DNA of 64,000 bases from Gallibacterium genomosp. 1 (GTDB lineage Bacteria > Pseudomonadota > Gammaproteobacteria > Enterobacterales > Pasteurellaceae): assembly GCF_000771875.1 (NCBI RefSeq), contig NZ_JPXX01000005.1:114549-178548 (forward strand), written 5' to 3'. How positions within the stretch are numbered: the stretch's first letter is position 1; the number at the start of each line of letters is the position of its first letter. The notes beneath the pieces were generated by a model. The model was not told the origin of the DNA. It did not search any database and saw only the letters and a list, made by a program, of their open reading frames with translations. A program made the position numbers and the translations under genes. Below, one piece after another: positions 38,408-49,192 of this stretch.

Positions 38408-38482
38408 ATGAAACAAAAAGATTATCTTACTTCTTCTAATTTACAGACGATTTTGCATTCTAAACGGGCTAATCTTTATTAA
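38408..38482 (+). pseudogene. N-terminal remnant of a type I-F CRISPR cas1
   Basis: AGGAG lies 8 bases before an ATG that opens a 24-codon frame. It ends with NLQTILHSKRANLY, the conserved N-terminal segment of subtype I-F Cas1 (usually followed by Tyr-Leu and His-Cys-Arg). A TAA then follows at the point where the rest of about 325 residues should begin. So the translation start and first helix survive while the body is deleted. No I-F repeats, spacers or other cas genes are visible nearby. The match is short but distinctive. Confidence 0.62.
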
Positions 38483-38522
38483 ACTTGCTGCTGAATAAGC
38501 AGAATAGAGAACGGTACAGATC

Positions 38523-38553
38523 AAAAAAGCTGCACCTTTTTTATTGGTACAGC
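38523..38553 (-). terminator. Terminator after amtB
   Basis: On the minus strand, GCTGTACC and GGTGCAGC pair with one mismatch-type pair around a 9-base loop and lead into TTTTTTGA. Confidence 0.7.
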
Positions 38554-38576
38554 AATAGGAAAGTATTCGGTTCTTA

Positions 38577-39869
38577 TTATTCTAAGCGTTCGCCGTGAGA
38601 AACGAGGTCTAAACCTTGGCGTTCTTCATCGGTTGAAACGCGGATGTCTGTAAATTTGCTCATTACCCAAAGGATGAAGACAGACATTACACTGCTGTAG
38701 ATCAGGGTAATGAGGACACTTTCTACTTGAGCTAATATGCTGGCATCGCCACCAGTGATGTCAGTTGAAACAAAGACACCTGTCAATACCGCACCTACAA
38801 TACCGCCGATTCCGTGAATACCAAATGCATCGAGTGAATCATCATAGCCTAATTTATATTTTATTTTTGTTACTGCTATGAAGCAGAATACACTAGTGAT
38901 TAAACCAATCCAAACTGCGCTCTGTGCTGACACGAAACCTGCTGCTGGCGTAATGCCGACTAATCCTGCAATTGCACCAGATGCTAATCCTAATGCGGAA
39001 GGTCTATGTTTGCTGATCACTTCACAAAGCATCCAAGTTAATGCAGCAACAGCAGCAGCAATTTGTGTGGTGGCTAATGCCATTCCAGCACGGCTGTCGG
39101 CAGCAAGGGCAGAACCAGCGTTAAAACCAAACCAACCAATCCAAAGCATTGCACAACCGATTAAGGTTAATGTAAGGTTGTATGGAGGCATTGCATCTTT
39201 GCCATAACCAATACGTTTGCCGATAAAGAGCGCAGCACATAATCCAGCAACACCGGCGTTAATATGGATAACGGTTCCACCTGCGTAGTCGAGAACACCG
39301 TCTTCCGCTAACCAACCGCCGATACTCCATACCCAGTGGGCAGTCGGGACGTAAACCAATAATGTCCAGATTCCGACAAAAACCAAAACCGCACCAAATT
39401 TAATTCTTTCAGCAAAAGCACCGGTAATAATCGCACCGGCAATAATTGCGAACGCCATTTGGAATACCATAAATACTGATTCTGGAATCGAAGCGGCACC
39501 CGGATAAATAGTGAGTTTCTCTTGTTCAGTAAAAACGTTTAATCCGTTTAAGAATAGGCGATCCAATCCACCAATAAAGGCGTTATTTGGTGTAAAGACT
39601 AAACTATATCCACAGATCAACCAAATAACAGCCACTAAACAGCAAACAGCAAAACTTTGCACCATTGTGGCAAGGATATTTTTCTTACGAACCATTCCTG
39701 CATAAAAGAGTGCTAACCCCGGAATAGTCATAAATAGCACTAAAATGGCAGCTAACATTACCCAAGCGGTATCTCCAGCACTGATAGCGGAGATTGGTTG
39801 TATCCAATCAGTTAGTTCTGCGTGAGCAGTGATTGGTAGAAATGCTAATAACCAACGATATGTTCTCAT
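38577..39869 (-). CDS. amtB: Ammonium transporter AmtB
   Basis: A 430-residue inner-membrane ammonia/ammonium channel. A signal-peptide-like start (LAFLPITAHAELT) precedes about 11 helices. The pore twin histidines lie in VPTAHWVWSIGGW and in DAFGIHGIGGIVGA. It follows glnK by 44 bases, the usual glnK-amtB pair in which GlnK plugs AmtB when nitrogen is plentiful. No sigma-54 promoter was seen upstream. Confidence 0.95.
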   Translation of the reverse strand: MRTYRWLLAFLPITAHAELTDWIQPISAISAGDTAWVMLAAILVLFMTIPGLALFYAGMVRKKNILATMVQSFAVCCLVAVIWLICGYSLVFTPNNAFIGGLDRLFLNGLNVFTEQEKLTIYPGAASIPESVFMVFQMAFAIIAGAIITGAFAERIKFGAVLVFVGIWTLLVYVPTAHWVWSIGGWLAEDGVLDYAGGTVIHINAGVAGLCAALFIGKRIGYGKDAMPPYNLTLTLIGCAMLWIGWFGFNAGSALAADSRAGMALATTQIAAAVAALTWMLCEVISKHRPSALGLASGAIAGLVGITPAAGFVSAQSAVWIGLITSVFCFIAVTKIKYKLGYDDSLDAFGIHGIGGIVGAVLTGVFVSTDITGGDASILAQVESVLITLIYSSVMSVFILWVMSKFTDIRVSTDEERQGLDLVSHGERLE

Positions 39870-39913
39870 TTTAATTTCCCCTAAGTGTGTTGTATTTGCA
39901 TTATTGAATAAAT

Positions 39914-40559
<646 letters not shown>

Positions 40560-41363
40560 ATGAATCAAGTGCAAAAAATTACCCTATTCCCAATTAAATC
40601 GACACAACCCTATTTTGTGCAACAAGCTTATGTACAATCTCGCGGTTTGAATTTTGATCGTGAATTTATGTTAACGGATGTTAATGGAAGATTTATTACT
40701 GCGCGTAAGCACGGAGCGTTGTATCAACTGTCTGCATTTCCTGTGGCTCAGGGATTGATTGTGCGTCATTGTGATGGGTCGAAAATTGTTGTGCGTTATC
40801 GTGATTTTAATGTTCAGGAAAGCTGTGAAGTTTGGGGAACGCATTTCCTTTCATTCATTGCTCCAGCGAATATTAATCGTTGGTTTAGCGAGAAATTGCA
40901 AGAAGAAGTAGTATTACGCTGGTTAGGGGAAATGGATCAACGTTTTGTGAAAAAAATGCCTGAAAATAGTGTTTCATTTGCGGATGACTATCCATTGTTA
41001 TTAGTTACGCAAAGCTCCTTTGAGGCAGTGCAGGCGGCTTGTCCTGCCTCAATCAGCATTGATCAATTCCGTGCTAATTTGGTGGTGACAGGAGGAGAAG
41101 CGTTTGCGGAAGAAAGATGGCTAAAAATTAAGATTGGGGAAATGGAATTTTTACACACCAAGCCTTCATCACGTTGTGTTTTAACAACGAGAAATTTGCA
41201 AAGTGGTGAATTGGATGCAAAGTGTGAGCCTTTTCGTACCTTAAAGAAAATTCATACTAATGCTGATGGTGAGCCATTATTCGGTATTAATTTAGTGCCG
41301 ATAAATAGTGGAGTAGTGCGAGTCGGTGATGAAGTGGTTGTATTGCAATATTGTGCGGAATAA
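40560..41363 (+). CDS. MOSC domain protein (YcbX-like, lacking the ferredoxin domain)
   Basis: A 267-residue molybdenum-cofactor-binding-type protein. The MOSC N-terminal beta barrel (KITLFPIKSTQPYFVQQAYV, DREFMLTDVNGRFITARKH) is followed by a MOSC domain with the conserved Cys in PSSRCVLTTRNLQSGE. E. coli YcbX has an extra C-terminal 2Fe-2S ferredoxin domain that is absent here. YcbX reduces N-hydroxylated bases; activity of the short form is unknown. A ribosome site AAAGAGG precedes the ATG. Confidence 0.88.
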   Translation: MNQVQKITLFPIKSTQPYFVQQAYVQSRGLNFDREFMLTDVNGRFITARKHGALYQLSAFPVAQGLIVRHCDGSKIVVRYRDFNVQESCEVWGTHFLSFIAPANINRWFSEKLQEEVVLRWLGEMDQRFVKKMPENSVSFADDYPLLLVTQSSFEAVQAACPASISIDQFRANLVVTGGEAFAEERWLKIKIGEMEFLHTKPSSRCVLTTRNLQSGELDAKCEPFRTLKKIHTNADGEPLFGINLVPINSGVVRVGDEVVVLQYCAE

Positions 41364-41429
41364 AATATTTGTAAAATAAATGTTAAAGGATTAAGATAAA
41401 ATCACGCTTTCCTAAAATGATAAAACATT

Positions 41430-42620
41430 ATGATTACACTCCATTCCCGAGAATTCTATTTTGCTAGTGTTGCATTGGCATTTTCTTCTTTTTTAGTGTT
41501 CTGTAATTTATATTCGGCACAACCAATTCTGGCTGAGTTTGCTAAAACTTATCAAGTATCTATTACATTATCGAATTGGATTTTTGCTGGTGCTTCATTA
41601 GGTTTAAGTTTGAGTTTAATTCCGTGGGCATTATTGGCAGATCGTTTCGGTCGTAGATTAATGATGATGATTAGCCTTATTTTAACGGCAATTTTGGGGA
41701 TAATTCTTTATTTTGCAGATAGCGTAAGCAGTTGGATTACATTGCGTGTTATTCAAGGAATAACATTGGGAGGCTTGCCGGCAGTGGCGGTGGCTTACAT
41801 TAGTGAGGAATTTGAACCTCGTTCTATTACTTCTGTTGTCGGTTCATATATAGCAGCAAACTCATTAGGTGGTATTTCAGGACGTTTGTTGGGTGGATTC
41901 CTCGCCGATCATTTTGGTCTGAATATGCCAATGTTATTTTGTGGGGTATTAGCAGTCATTGGTGCGTTGCTGATTATTTATTGCCTGCCTAAAGAACAGA
42001 ATTTTCAGAAACAGACATTGGAATTTACTAATTTAAGAAATAATTTGTGCGGACATATCCGAAATCCAAAATTATGGAGGACATTTTTTATTGGAGGGTT
42101 AGGTTTCGGTGTCTTTATTAATTTGTATTCTGTAGTGAGTTTGCGTCTGCTTAGCGAACCTTATAATTTTTCAACCACACAAGTATCTTTGCTGTTTTTA
42201 TGCTATTTAAGCGGAACTTTCGCAGCCAGTTTGACCGGGAAATTAACACAGCGTTATTCGTCTTTGCAAGGGATGTTTTTAGGATGGTGTGTATTGGTTA
42301 TTGGTGTGTTATGGTTGTTGGTGTCATCATTGCCATTAATTATTATGGGGTTATTAATCTGTAGCGTTGGTTTTTTTACAACACACGCATTGGCAAGCGG
42401 TTGGGTCGGCAAACAGGCTAAACAGGCAAGAGCATTAGCCTCAGCGTTATATCTCTCGTTTTATTATTTCGGCTCAAGTGTTGTCGGCTTTTATCTGATT
42501 TTCTTATGGCGACATTTTGCTTGGCAGAGTGTTATTTTAGGTTCACTGGTGTTGCTAGCCTTTATTCCGTTATGTATCTGGGGAATGCGTCAGGTAGAAT
42601 TGCAACAACGCCGAAAATAA
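41430..42620 (+). CDS. MFS transporter, YnfM-like
   Basis: A 396-residue drug:proton antiporter-type major facilitator with 12 predicted helices. Motif A is LLADRFGRRLMMMI between helices 2 and 3, and ITLGGLPAVAVAYISEEFEP is typical of the YnfM group. The substrate is unknown; YnfM has been linked to arabinose and drug efflux. Likely a single-gene unit following the MOSC gene by 66 bases. Confidence 0.86.
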   Translation: MITLHSREFYFASVALAFSSFLVFCNLYSAQPILAEFAKTYQVSITLSNWIFAGASLGLSLSLIPWALLADRFGRRLMMMISLILTAILGIILYFADSVSSWITLRVIQGITLGGLPAVAVAYISEEFEPRSITSVVGSYIAANSLGGISGRLLGGFLADHFGLNMPMLFCGVLAVIGALLIIYCLPKEQNFQKQTLEFTNLRNNLCGHIRNPKLWRTFFIGGLGFGVFINLYSVVSLRLLSEPYNFSTTQVSLLFLCYLSGTFAASLTGKLTQRYSSLQGMFLGWCVLVIGVLWLLVSSLPLIIMGLLICSVGFFTTHALASGWVGKQAKQARALASALYLSFYYFGSSVVGFYLIFLWRHFAWQSVILGSLVLLAFIPLCIWGMRQVELQQRRK

Positions 42621-42642
42621 TTTTCCTTTTATCTAAAAATAT

Positions 42643-42682
42643 CCCAACGCAAGTTCCAATTAAATTTCTTTCTTGCGTTGGG
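42643..42682. terminator. 11-bp hairpin between convergent MFS and DUF4268 genes
   Basis: CCCAACGCAAG and CTTGCGTTGGG are perfect complements with an 18-base loop. AT-rich sequence lies on both sides; the minus-strand tail (ATATTTTTAG) is the better one. Confidence 0.65.
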
Positions 42683-42751
42683 TTAGCTTACTTACTGGCA
42701 AATTTGTTTAATTGAAGCTCGTTTGTATTTTTTCTTCCTATTCTAGTTCTA

Positions 42752-43696
42752 CTATAAGCGATCTTTAAAAGCATCTCTGATAGCAATCACTTTATCTATT
42801 ACTTTATTTATAAGTTCATCATAGTTTTTATGATTATTAAAATCTAATCCATCAATATAGTAAATAATTCTAGAAGCTTTTTTATCATCTAATCTTTGCC
42901 AATCCATATTAAATCCTAATTCATTTTGTATTGATTCGGATTCAGAGTACAGCTTGTTGAAAAGTTTTTTATTATCATTTATATAAACTGCTATCCCAAT
43001 GCTGTTTGTTTTATTTACTAATGTAATAGATATATGTGCCTCACTTGTACCAAGAGCAACATTATACCAATGATCTGTTGTTGCTTTTCTTATATTAAAA
43101 GGTTTATTCCTTGAAGCTACAATTTCATTAAATTTATTCCAAAAGTTAAATCTTTCGGATTGAGCTTTGCTTAATTCTCCATTATCTACGCCCACATTTG
43201 TTACCTTGACAAAATCATTAGGTTTTTCTACAACCACAAATTGAGGTGCTGGCAAAGAATCTCCTATTCTAAATGCACGTATTTCTATTAGAAAAAAGGA
43301 AATATCTGTAGTTGTCTTATTATTTAGCCACTCTATCGCACTTCTGTGTTCTTCTCTTGCTTCTTTAACAATCCAAATTACTACATTTGCATCTAACCCA
43401 GAAGCATACGTTATAATTTTTCCTAAATGGTCATGGTTGGTCGTTTCCAACTGATTTTCAATGATAACCTTAATTTCTGTAGTTTCATCTTTTGCAACTA
43501 AATCACAGCGATATGAACCAACAAAAACCTCTTTATTTATATCAGTCAATGTTAATCCTACTTTATTACTTAGCATTTCTATATTTTCTTCTTTGGCAAG
43601 CCATTCAGAAAAATCATACTGTTCGTGCTTCCATAGTTCTCTAATGTCAACTTCCTCTAATTTTCCTAACTTCAATTTATTCACCTTATTCACCAT
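42752..43696 (-). CDS. DUF4268 / PD-(D/E)XK nuclease-like protein
   Basis: A 314-residue protein of unknown role. The N-terminal half resembles a restriction-endonuclease fold: Asp65 in GSYRCDLVAKDE and Glu80-x-Gln82 in KVIIENQLETTNHDHLGK, followed by KIITYASG. The C-terminal half (about 180-310) matches the DUF4268 style with aromatic-rich FNFWNKFNEIVASRN. Such proteins occur sporadically in bacteria, often near defence genes. It has AT-rich, AGA/ATA-rich codons unlike guaA beside it, suggesting acquisition. It is a single gene with no partner. Confidence 0.7.
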   Translation of the reverse strand: MVNKVNKLKLGKLEEVDIRELWKHEQYDFSEWLAKEENIEMLSNKVGLTLTDINKEVFVGSYRCDLVAKDETTEIKVIIENQLETTNHDHLGKIITYASGLDANVVIWIVKEAREEHRSAIEWLNNKTTTDISFFLIEIRAFRIGDSLPAPQFVVVEKPNDFVKVTNVGVDNGELSKAQSERFNFWNKFNEIVASRNKPFNIRKATTDHWYNVALGTSEAHISITLVNKTNSIGIAVYINDNKKLFNKLYSESESIQNELGFNMDWQRLDDKKASRIIYYIDGLDFNNHKNYDELINKVIDKVIAIRDAFKDRL

Positions 43697-43812
43697 CCTT
43701 TCTTTAAATATTTTTCAATAGATCTGTTATTTGGTTTGTTTCTTTTGCTTTCATATCATTTTCACGCTACATTTCCAAATTTTTTTATCACTCTTGGCAA
43801 TTGAAGGACATA

Positions 43813-43848
43813 AAAAGACCGTAACGACTAAGCTACGGTCTAATTTTT
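43813..43848 (-). terminator. Terminator after guaA
   Basis: AGACCGTA and TACGGTCT pair around a 10-base loop. The minus-strand tail is TTTTTATG; the plus strand also has AATTTTTATTTT. Confidence 0.82.
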
Positions 43849-43885
43849 ATTTTACTTTGTAAAGTCATTGTCGATGAAATAGCTT

Positions 43886-45460
43886 CTATTCCCACTCAAT
43901 CGTTGCAGGAGGTTTTCCGCTGACATCATAGACTACACGGGAAATGCCATCTACTTCATTAATAATACGGTTGGAGATTTTACCGATCAAATCATAAGGT
44001 AAATGAGCCCAATGTGCTGTCATAAAATCAATAGTTTCTACCGCACGCAAGGAAACAACCCAATCATATTTACGTCCATCTCCCATTACACCAACGGATT
44101 TGACTGGTAAAAATACGGTAAACGCTTGGCTAACTTTATAGTACCAACCCGAATTGTAAAGTTCTTCGATAAAGATTGCATCGGCACGACGAAGTAAATC
44201 GCAATATTCTTTTTTCACTTCACCAAGTACACGTACACCTAACCCCGGACCTGGGAATGGATGACGATTGAGCATTTCAGCAGGCAAACCAAGTGCTAAA
44301 CCGATTTTACGCACTTCGTCTTTGAACAATTCGCGTAATGGTTCAACTAAACCTAGTTTCATATAATCAGGCAAGCCCCCCACATTGTGGTGAGATTTGA
44401 TAACGTGTGCTTTTCCGGTTTTGCTAGCAGCGGATTCGATTACATCAGGGTAAATAGTGCCTTGTGCCAACCATTTTACGCTAGTTAATTTCTTAGATTC
44501 ATCATCGAAAACCTCAACGAATACTTTACCGATTGTTTTTCGTTTTGCTTCCGGATCATCAATACCTTTTAACGCATTTAAGAAACGATCCTCAGCATCA
44601 ACACGGATAATATTTAGACCGAATTTATCACCAAACATTTCCATCACTTGATCAGCTTCGTTTAGGCGCAACAAGCCGTTATCCACGAAGACGCAGTGCA
44701 AATTTTTACCAATAGCACGGTGTAAAAGAAGAGCGGTAACGGAGGAATCTACCCCGCCAGACAAGCCGAGAATCACTTCATCATCACCCACCTGTGCTTT
44801 AATGCGAGCAACGGCATCTTCGATAATGTTTTCTGGTGTCCAGTTGCGTTCACAACCACAAATATTCACCACGAAATTGGTTAAAAGGGCTAAGCCACTC
44901 TTGGTGTGGGTAACTTCTGGGTGGAATTGTACGCCATAGAAATGGCGGCTTTCATCGGACATCGCCGCAATCGGGCAAGTTGGAGTTGTTCCCGTGATTT
45001 GAAAGTGCGGTGGTAATTGGGTAACTTTATCGCCGTGGCTCATCCATACATCAAGCAATGCATTACCTTGTGCAGAATGTGCATCTGCTAAATTGGCAAA
45101 TAATTTATCTTGTGTAACGACTTCAACTGATGCATAACCAAATTCACGTTCATTAGATGGTTCAACTAAACCACCTAATTGCATTGCCATAGTTTGCATA
45201 CCATAACAAATACCAAGTACAGGTACACCTGCTTTAAATACATATTCTGGTGCACGTGGGCTTCCTGCTTCAGTTGTACTTTCCGGACCACCTGAAAGAA
45301 TGATCCCATTTGGTGCAAAATGGCGAATATCGTCTTCTGCAACGTCCCATGCCCATAATTCACAATAAACGCCAATTTCACGAATACGGCGTGCGATTAA
45401 TTGGGTATATTGCGAACCAAAGTCTAAGATTAAAATTTTGTGATTGTGGATGTTGTTCAT
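43886..45460 (-). CDS. guaA: GMP synthase (glutamine-hydrolysing)
   Basis: A 524-residue enzyme that converts XMP to GMP. The glutaminase domain has Cys85 in GICYGMQT and the partner His/Glu in FHPEVTHT. The ATP pyrophosphatase domain has the PP-loop LSGGVDSSV, and the C-terminal dimerisation domain ends [17 protein letters not shown]. It contains an uptake-sequence core at 45003-45011. It is downstream of guaB, but a lipoprotein gene lies between. Confidence 0.97.
   Translation of the reverse strand: MNNIHNHKILILDFGSQYTQLIARRIREIGVYCELWAWDVAEDDIRHFAPNGIILSGGPESTTEAGSPRAPEYVFKAGVPVLGICYGMQTMAMQLGGLVEPSNEREFGYASVEVVTQDKLFANLADAHSAQGNALLDVWMSHGDKVTQLPPHFQITGTTPTCPIAAMSDESRHFYGVQFHPEVTHTKSGLALLTNFVVNICGCERNWTPENIIEDAVARIKAQVGDDEVILGLSGGVDSSVTALLLHRAIGKNLHCVFVDNGLLRLNEADQVMEMFGDKFGLNIIRVDAEDRFLNALKGIDDPEAKRKTIGKVFVEVFDDESKKLTSVKWLAQGTIYPDVIESAASKTGKAHVIKSHHNVGGLPDYMKLGLVEPLRELFKDEVRKIGLALGLPAEMLNRHPFPGPGLGVRVLGEVKKEYCDLLRRADAIFIEELYNSGWYYKVSQAFTVFLPVKSVGVMGDGRKYDWVVSLRAVETIDFMTAHWAHLPYDLIGKISNRIINEVDGISRVVYDVSGKPPATIEWE
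45003..45011 (+). repeat. DNA uptake sequence core
   Basis: AAGTGCGGT, the 9-base Haemophilus-type uptake core, inside guaA. Confidence 0.75.
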
Positions 45461-45490
45461 TTTTTATTTTTCTCAGAATTAATAATATTT

Positions 45491-45832
45491 TTAAGGTGTA
45501 AATCTACTTTTTATAAAAGTGCCACCATGTCCATCAGGGATGAAATCTATATAAATATCTTTAAGATTTCCGCAAGCATTTACTTTCCATAATTCTTGAG
45601 CCAATTTTAATGTATTACTATTAGGCTCTTGTTCAACATTTAATATTTGTGTATGAATTTTTATCTTTCCTATAGAACAACTATAGTAATGCACAAATGG
45701 GAAAATTAAAGCTCGCTCAGTATCAGATTTTAATTGAGAATCAGCTGTACTTTCTCCACTGTATTGAGGATAAAACATTGCACATCCTGTTAATAGTAGA
45801 GTGCTTAAACTTAACATCCTAATAAATTTCAT
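45491..45832 (-). CDS. Small lipoprotein of unknown function
   Basis: A 113-residue protein with a signal peptide ending in lipobox LTGC, giving lipidated Cys17, then a mature domain with two more cysteines (HYYSCSIG and KVNACGNLK) that could form a disulfide. A GGAGG ribosome site precedes the ATG. I do not recognise the family. It lies between guaB and guaA on the same strand, 31 bases before guaA, so it may be co-transcribed. Confidence 0.7.
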   Translation of the reverse strand: MKFIRMLSLSTLLLTGCAMFYPQYSGESTADSQLKSDTERALIFPFVHYYSCSIGKIKIHTQILNVEQEPNSNTLKLAQELWKVNACGNLKDIYIDFIPDGHGGTFIKSRFTP

Positions 45833-45854
45833 CTATAAAACCTCCAAAAAATTG

Positions 45855-45863
45855 ACCGCACTT
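45855..45863 (-). repeat. DNA uptake sequence core
   Basis: ACCGCACTT, reverse complement of the uptake core AAGTGCGGT, in the gap between guaB and the lipoprotein gene. Confidence 0.75.
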
Positions 45864-45867
45864 TTAT

Positions 45868-47361
<1,494 letters not shown>

Positions 47362-47397
47362 TTAATAAATAAAATGATTAAAAAATATTGCGGCGGC

Positions 47398-47403
47398 ATT
47401 ATA
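47398..47403 (-). promoter_or_regulatory. guaB -10 box TATAAT
   Basis: A perfect TATAAT on the minus strand, about 60 bases before the guaB ATG. The -35 is weak (TTTTCA or TTTCAT at 16-17 bases). Confidence 0.5.
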
Positions 47404-47443
47404 CAGATTTTTGATTGAAATGAAAATCTCTTTTAATATTTTT

Positions 47444-47459
47444 AAGCAAACGTTTGCTT
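47444..47459. promoter_or_regulatory. PurR operator upstream of guaB
   Basis: AAGCAAACGTTTGCTT is a perfect 16-bp palindrome with the PurR core GCAAACGTTTGC. The symmetry extends to TTTAAGCAAACGTTTGCTTAAA counted from 47441 to 47462. It lies in the guaB/peroxidase divergent region; E. coli guaBA is also PurR-controlled. Confidence 0.75.
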
Positions 47460-47538
47460 AAAAATAATGCCTCAACCTTTTCCCCATTTGCATTATAATA
47501 ACGTTCAATTATTTTTATTGAAACAAATAGGGGAAAGT

Positions 47539-48432
47539 ATGACCGCACAAACAGGCATTTTATTGGAACATTGCAAAGCGGCAATTTTTATTGAAGCAAA
47601 CATTGCTGATTTTTCGGCAGTAGCTCAATCCTGTAAAGCTTTGATCAAAGCAACAGAAGCATTACAACAACAATATCCTGATGCACATCTTTATAGTATT
47701 GTAGCCTTTGGTAATGATGCCTGGAGAAAGTTATCTAATCAAACTGATGCGACAGAATTAAAACCTTTTACTCAATTAGGAAAGGGAAATTTGGCAGCGC
47801 CTTCAACACAGAATGATTTATTAATTCATATTCTCTCGTTGCGACATGATGTAAATTTTTCTCTTGCACAGCAAGCGTTACAAATTTTTGGTGAAGCAAT
47901 TGAGGTTAAAGAAGAAACTCACGGTTTCCGCTGGGTAGAAGAACGAGATCTTACAGGTTTTATTGATGGAACTGAAAATCCAGTAGGAGATGAATTACGC
48001 AGATCAATTGGGCTGGTGGCTGACGGAATAGATAAAGATGGTAGTTATGTATTCGCTCAACGTTGGGAACACCAATTGGATAAATGGCAAAAATTAGATC
48101 AGCAAAAACAAGAATAAGTTATTGGAAGAACGAAACCGGATAGTGTTGAACTTGATGATGTGCCACCGACCTCACACGTTGGTCGTGTTGATTTAAAAGA
48201 AAATGGAAAAGGCTTAAAAATCATTCGCCAAAGCTTACCTTATGGTACAGTAAGTGGTAAACACGGTTTATATTTCATTGCTTATTGCAGTAAGCTTCAC
48301 AATATTGAACAGCAGTTACTTAGTATGTTTGGAGAATTAGACGGAAAAACAGATCGACTATTAGGTTTTACTAAACCAGTAACAGGCAGTTACTATTTTG
48401 CACCTTCTCTAGAACGTTTATTAAATTTATAG
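47539..48432 (+). pseudogene. Dyp-type haem peroxidase (YfeX-like) broken by one stop codon
   Basis: The family start is ATG 47539 behind AGGGGAAAG. The frame encodes GFIDGTENP (residues 140-148, distal Asp143) and then meets TAA at 48115-48117. The same frame continues without shift through [17 protein letters not shown] to the true C-terminus at 48432. A single AAA-to-TAA change would explain it. The truncated product lacks the proximal haem His (His213 in TSHVGR) and should be inactive. If the stop is read through, a 297-residue protein results. YfeX/EfeB-type enzymes oxidise porphyrinogens and dyes. Confidence 0.85.
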
Positions 48433-48436
48433 CTTA

Positions 48437-48471
48437 AAAGTTATTCTTTCTAATAAAGAAAGGATAACTTT
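48437..48471 (+). terminator. Terminator after the peroxidase gene
   Basis: A 15-bp stem (one G-T pair) from AAAGTTATTCTTTCT and AGAAAGGATAACTTT is followed by TAACTTTTC and a long T run. Confidence 0.8.
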
Positions 48472-48515
48472 AACTTTTCTTTTTTTTTCTTTCTGTTAAA
48501 CTGTTGCCCAATTTT

Positions 48516-48882
48516 GGGGCTGATCTAGGATTCGACGGGATTAGCAAAGCCTAAGGTGCATGTCGAGGTGCGGTAGGCCTCGTAAATAAACCGCAAAACA
48601 ATAGTCGCAAATGACGAAAACTACGCTTTAGCAGCTTAATAACCTGCGTAAAGCCTTCTCTCCCTAGCTTCCGCTCGTAAGACGGGGATTAAAGAGGAGT
48701 CAACTTAAACGAGATCGTGTGGAAGCCGCCGTTTGAGGATCGAAACACTAAATTGAATCAAACTAGCTTAGTTATCGCGTGTCTGTCCGCAGTGATTAAG
48801 TGAAATTAAAGACTAGACTAAACATGTAGTGCTGAAGGTAGAGGAATTTCGGACGGGGGTTCAACTCCCCCCAGCTCCACCA
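48516..48882 (+). ncRNA. ssrA: Transfer-messenger RNA
   Basis: Begins GGGGCTGAT and ends with the tRNA-like arm GGTTCAACTCCCCCCAGCTC followed by CACCA, with the CCA encoded. The tag frame at 48607-48639 encodes ANDENYALAA then TAA. tmRNA with SmpB rescues stalled ribosomes and tags the peptides for proteolysis. Length 367 bases fits gammaproteobacterial tmRNA. The CCA end borders a scar-like region. Confidence 0.96.
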
Positions 48883-49192
48883 CTGGTTATATTCATAACA
48901 TTGCATAGCGTTGCAAGTTATTGAAAAATATAAAAAAGGTCATTTTTATTTGTTGCATAGGATTGCATTTGTTTTCAAGATTGATGTAACGTTGATGTAA
49001 CTTTTTAAATAATGGTTTTATAAAACGTTACATCAATTCTATAAACCATTATAGGACAAGGATTGATGAAATTTTCTGATTTTGTCCCACATTCCTCATT
49101 TTGATGATTTGTCTTTAGCTCCTGTAATAACACCATTTAAATAGCATTGGCTATTTCTTGAGGCATAGTAGACAAATTAATACATCACCAAT
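48883..49192. other. tmRNA-downstream region with integrase-arm-like repeats
   Basis: No gene is visible. TTGATGTAAC occurs twice in tandem (48981-48990, 48992-49001) and once inverted (49027-49036). TTGCATAG occurs at 48901-48908 and 48953-48960. tmRNA 3' ends are common integration sites, and clustered 10-base repeats beside them resemble integrase arm sites. This suggests a remnant of an excised or decayed element, but no core duplication of the tmRNA end was found. Confidence 0.4.

Noticed and set aside
38483..38576. Searched for type I-F CRISPR repeats near the cas1 remnant
   Set aside because: No copy of a 28-bp I-F-like repeat or regular spacing is visible; only a terminator is present.
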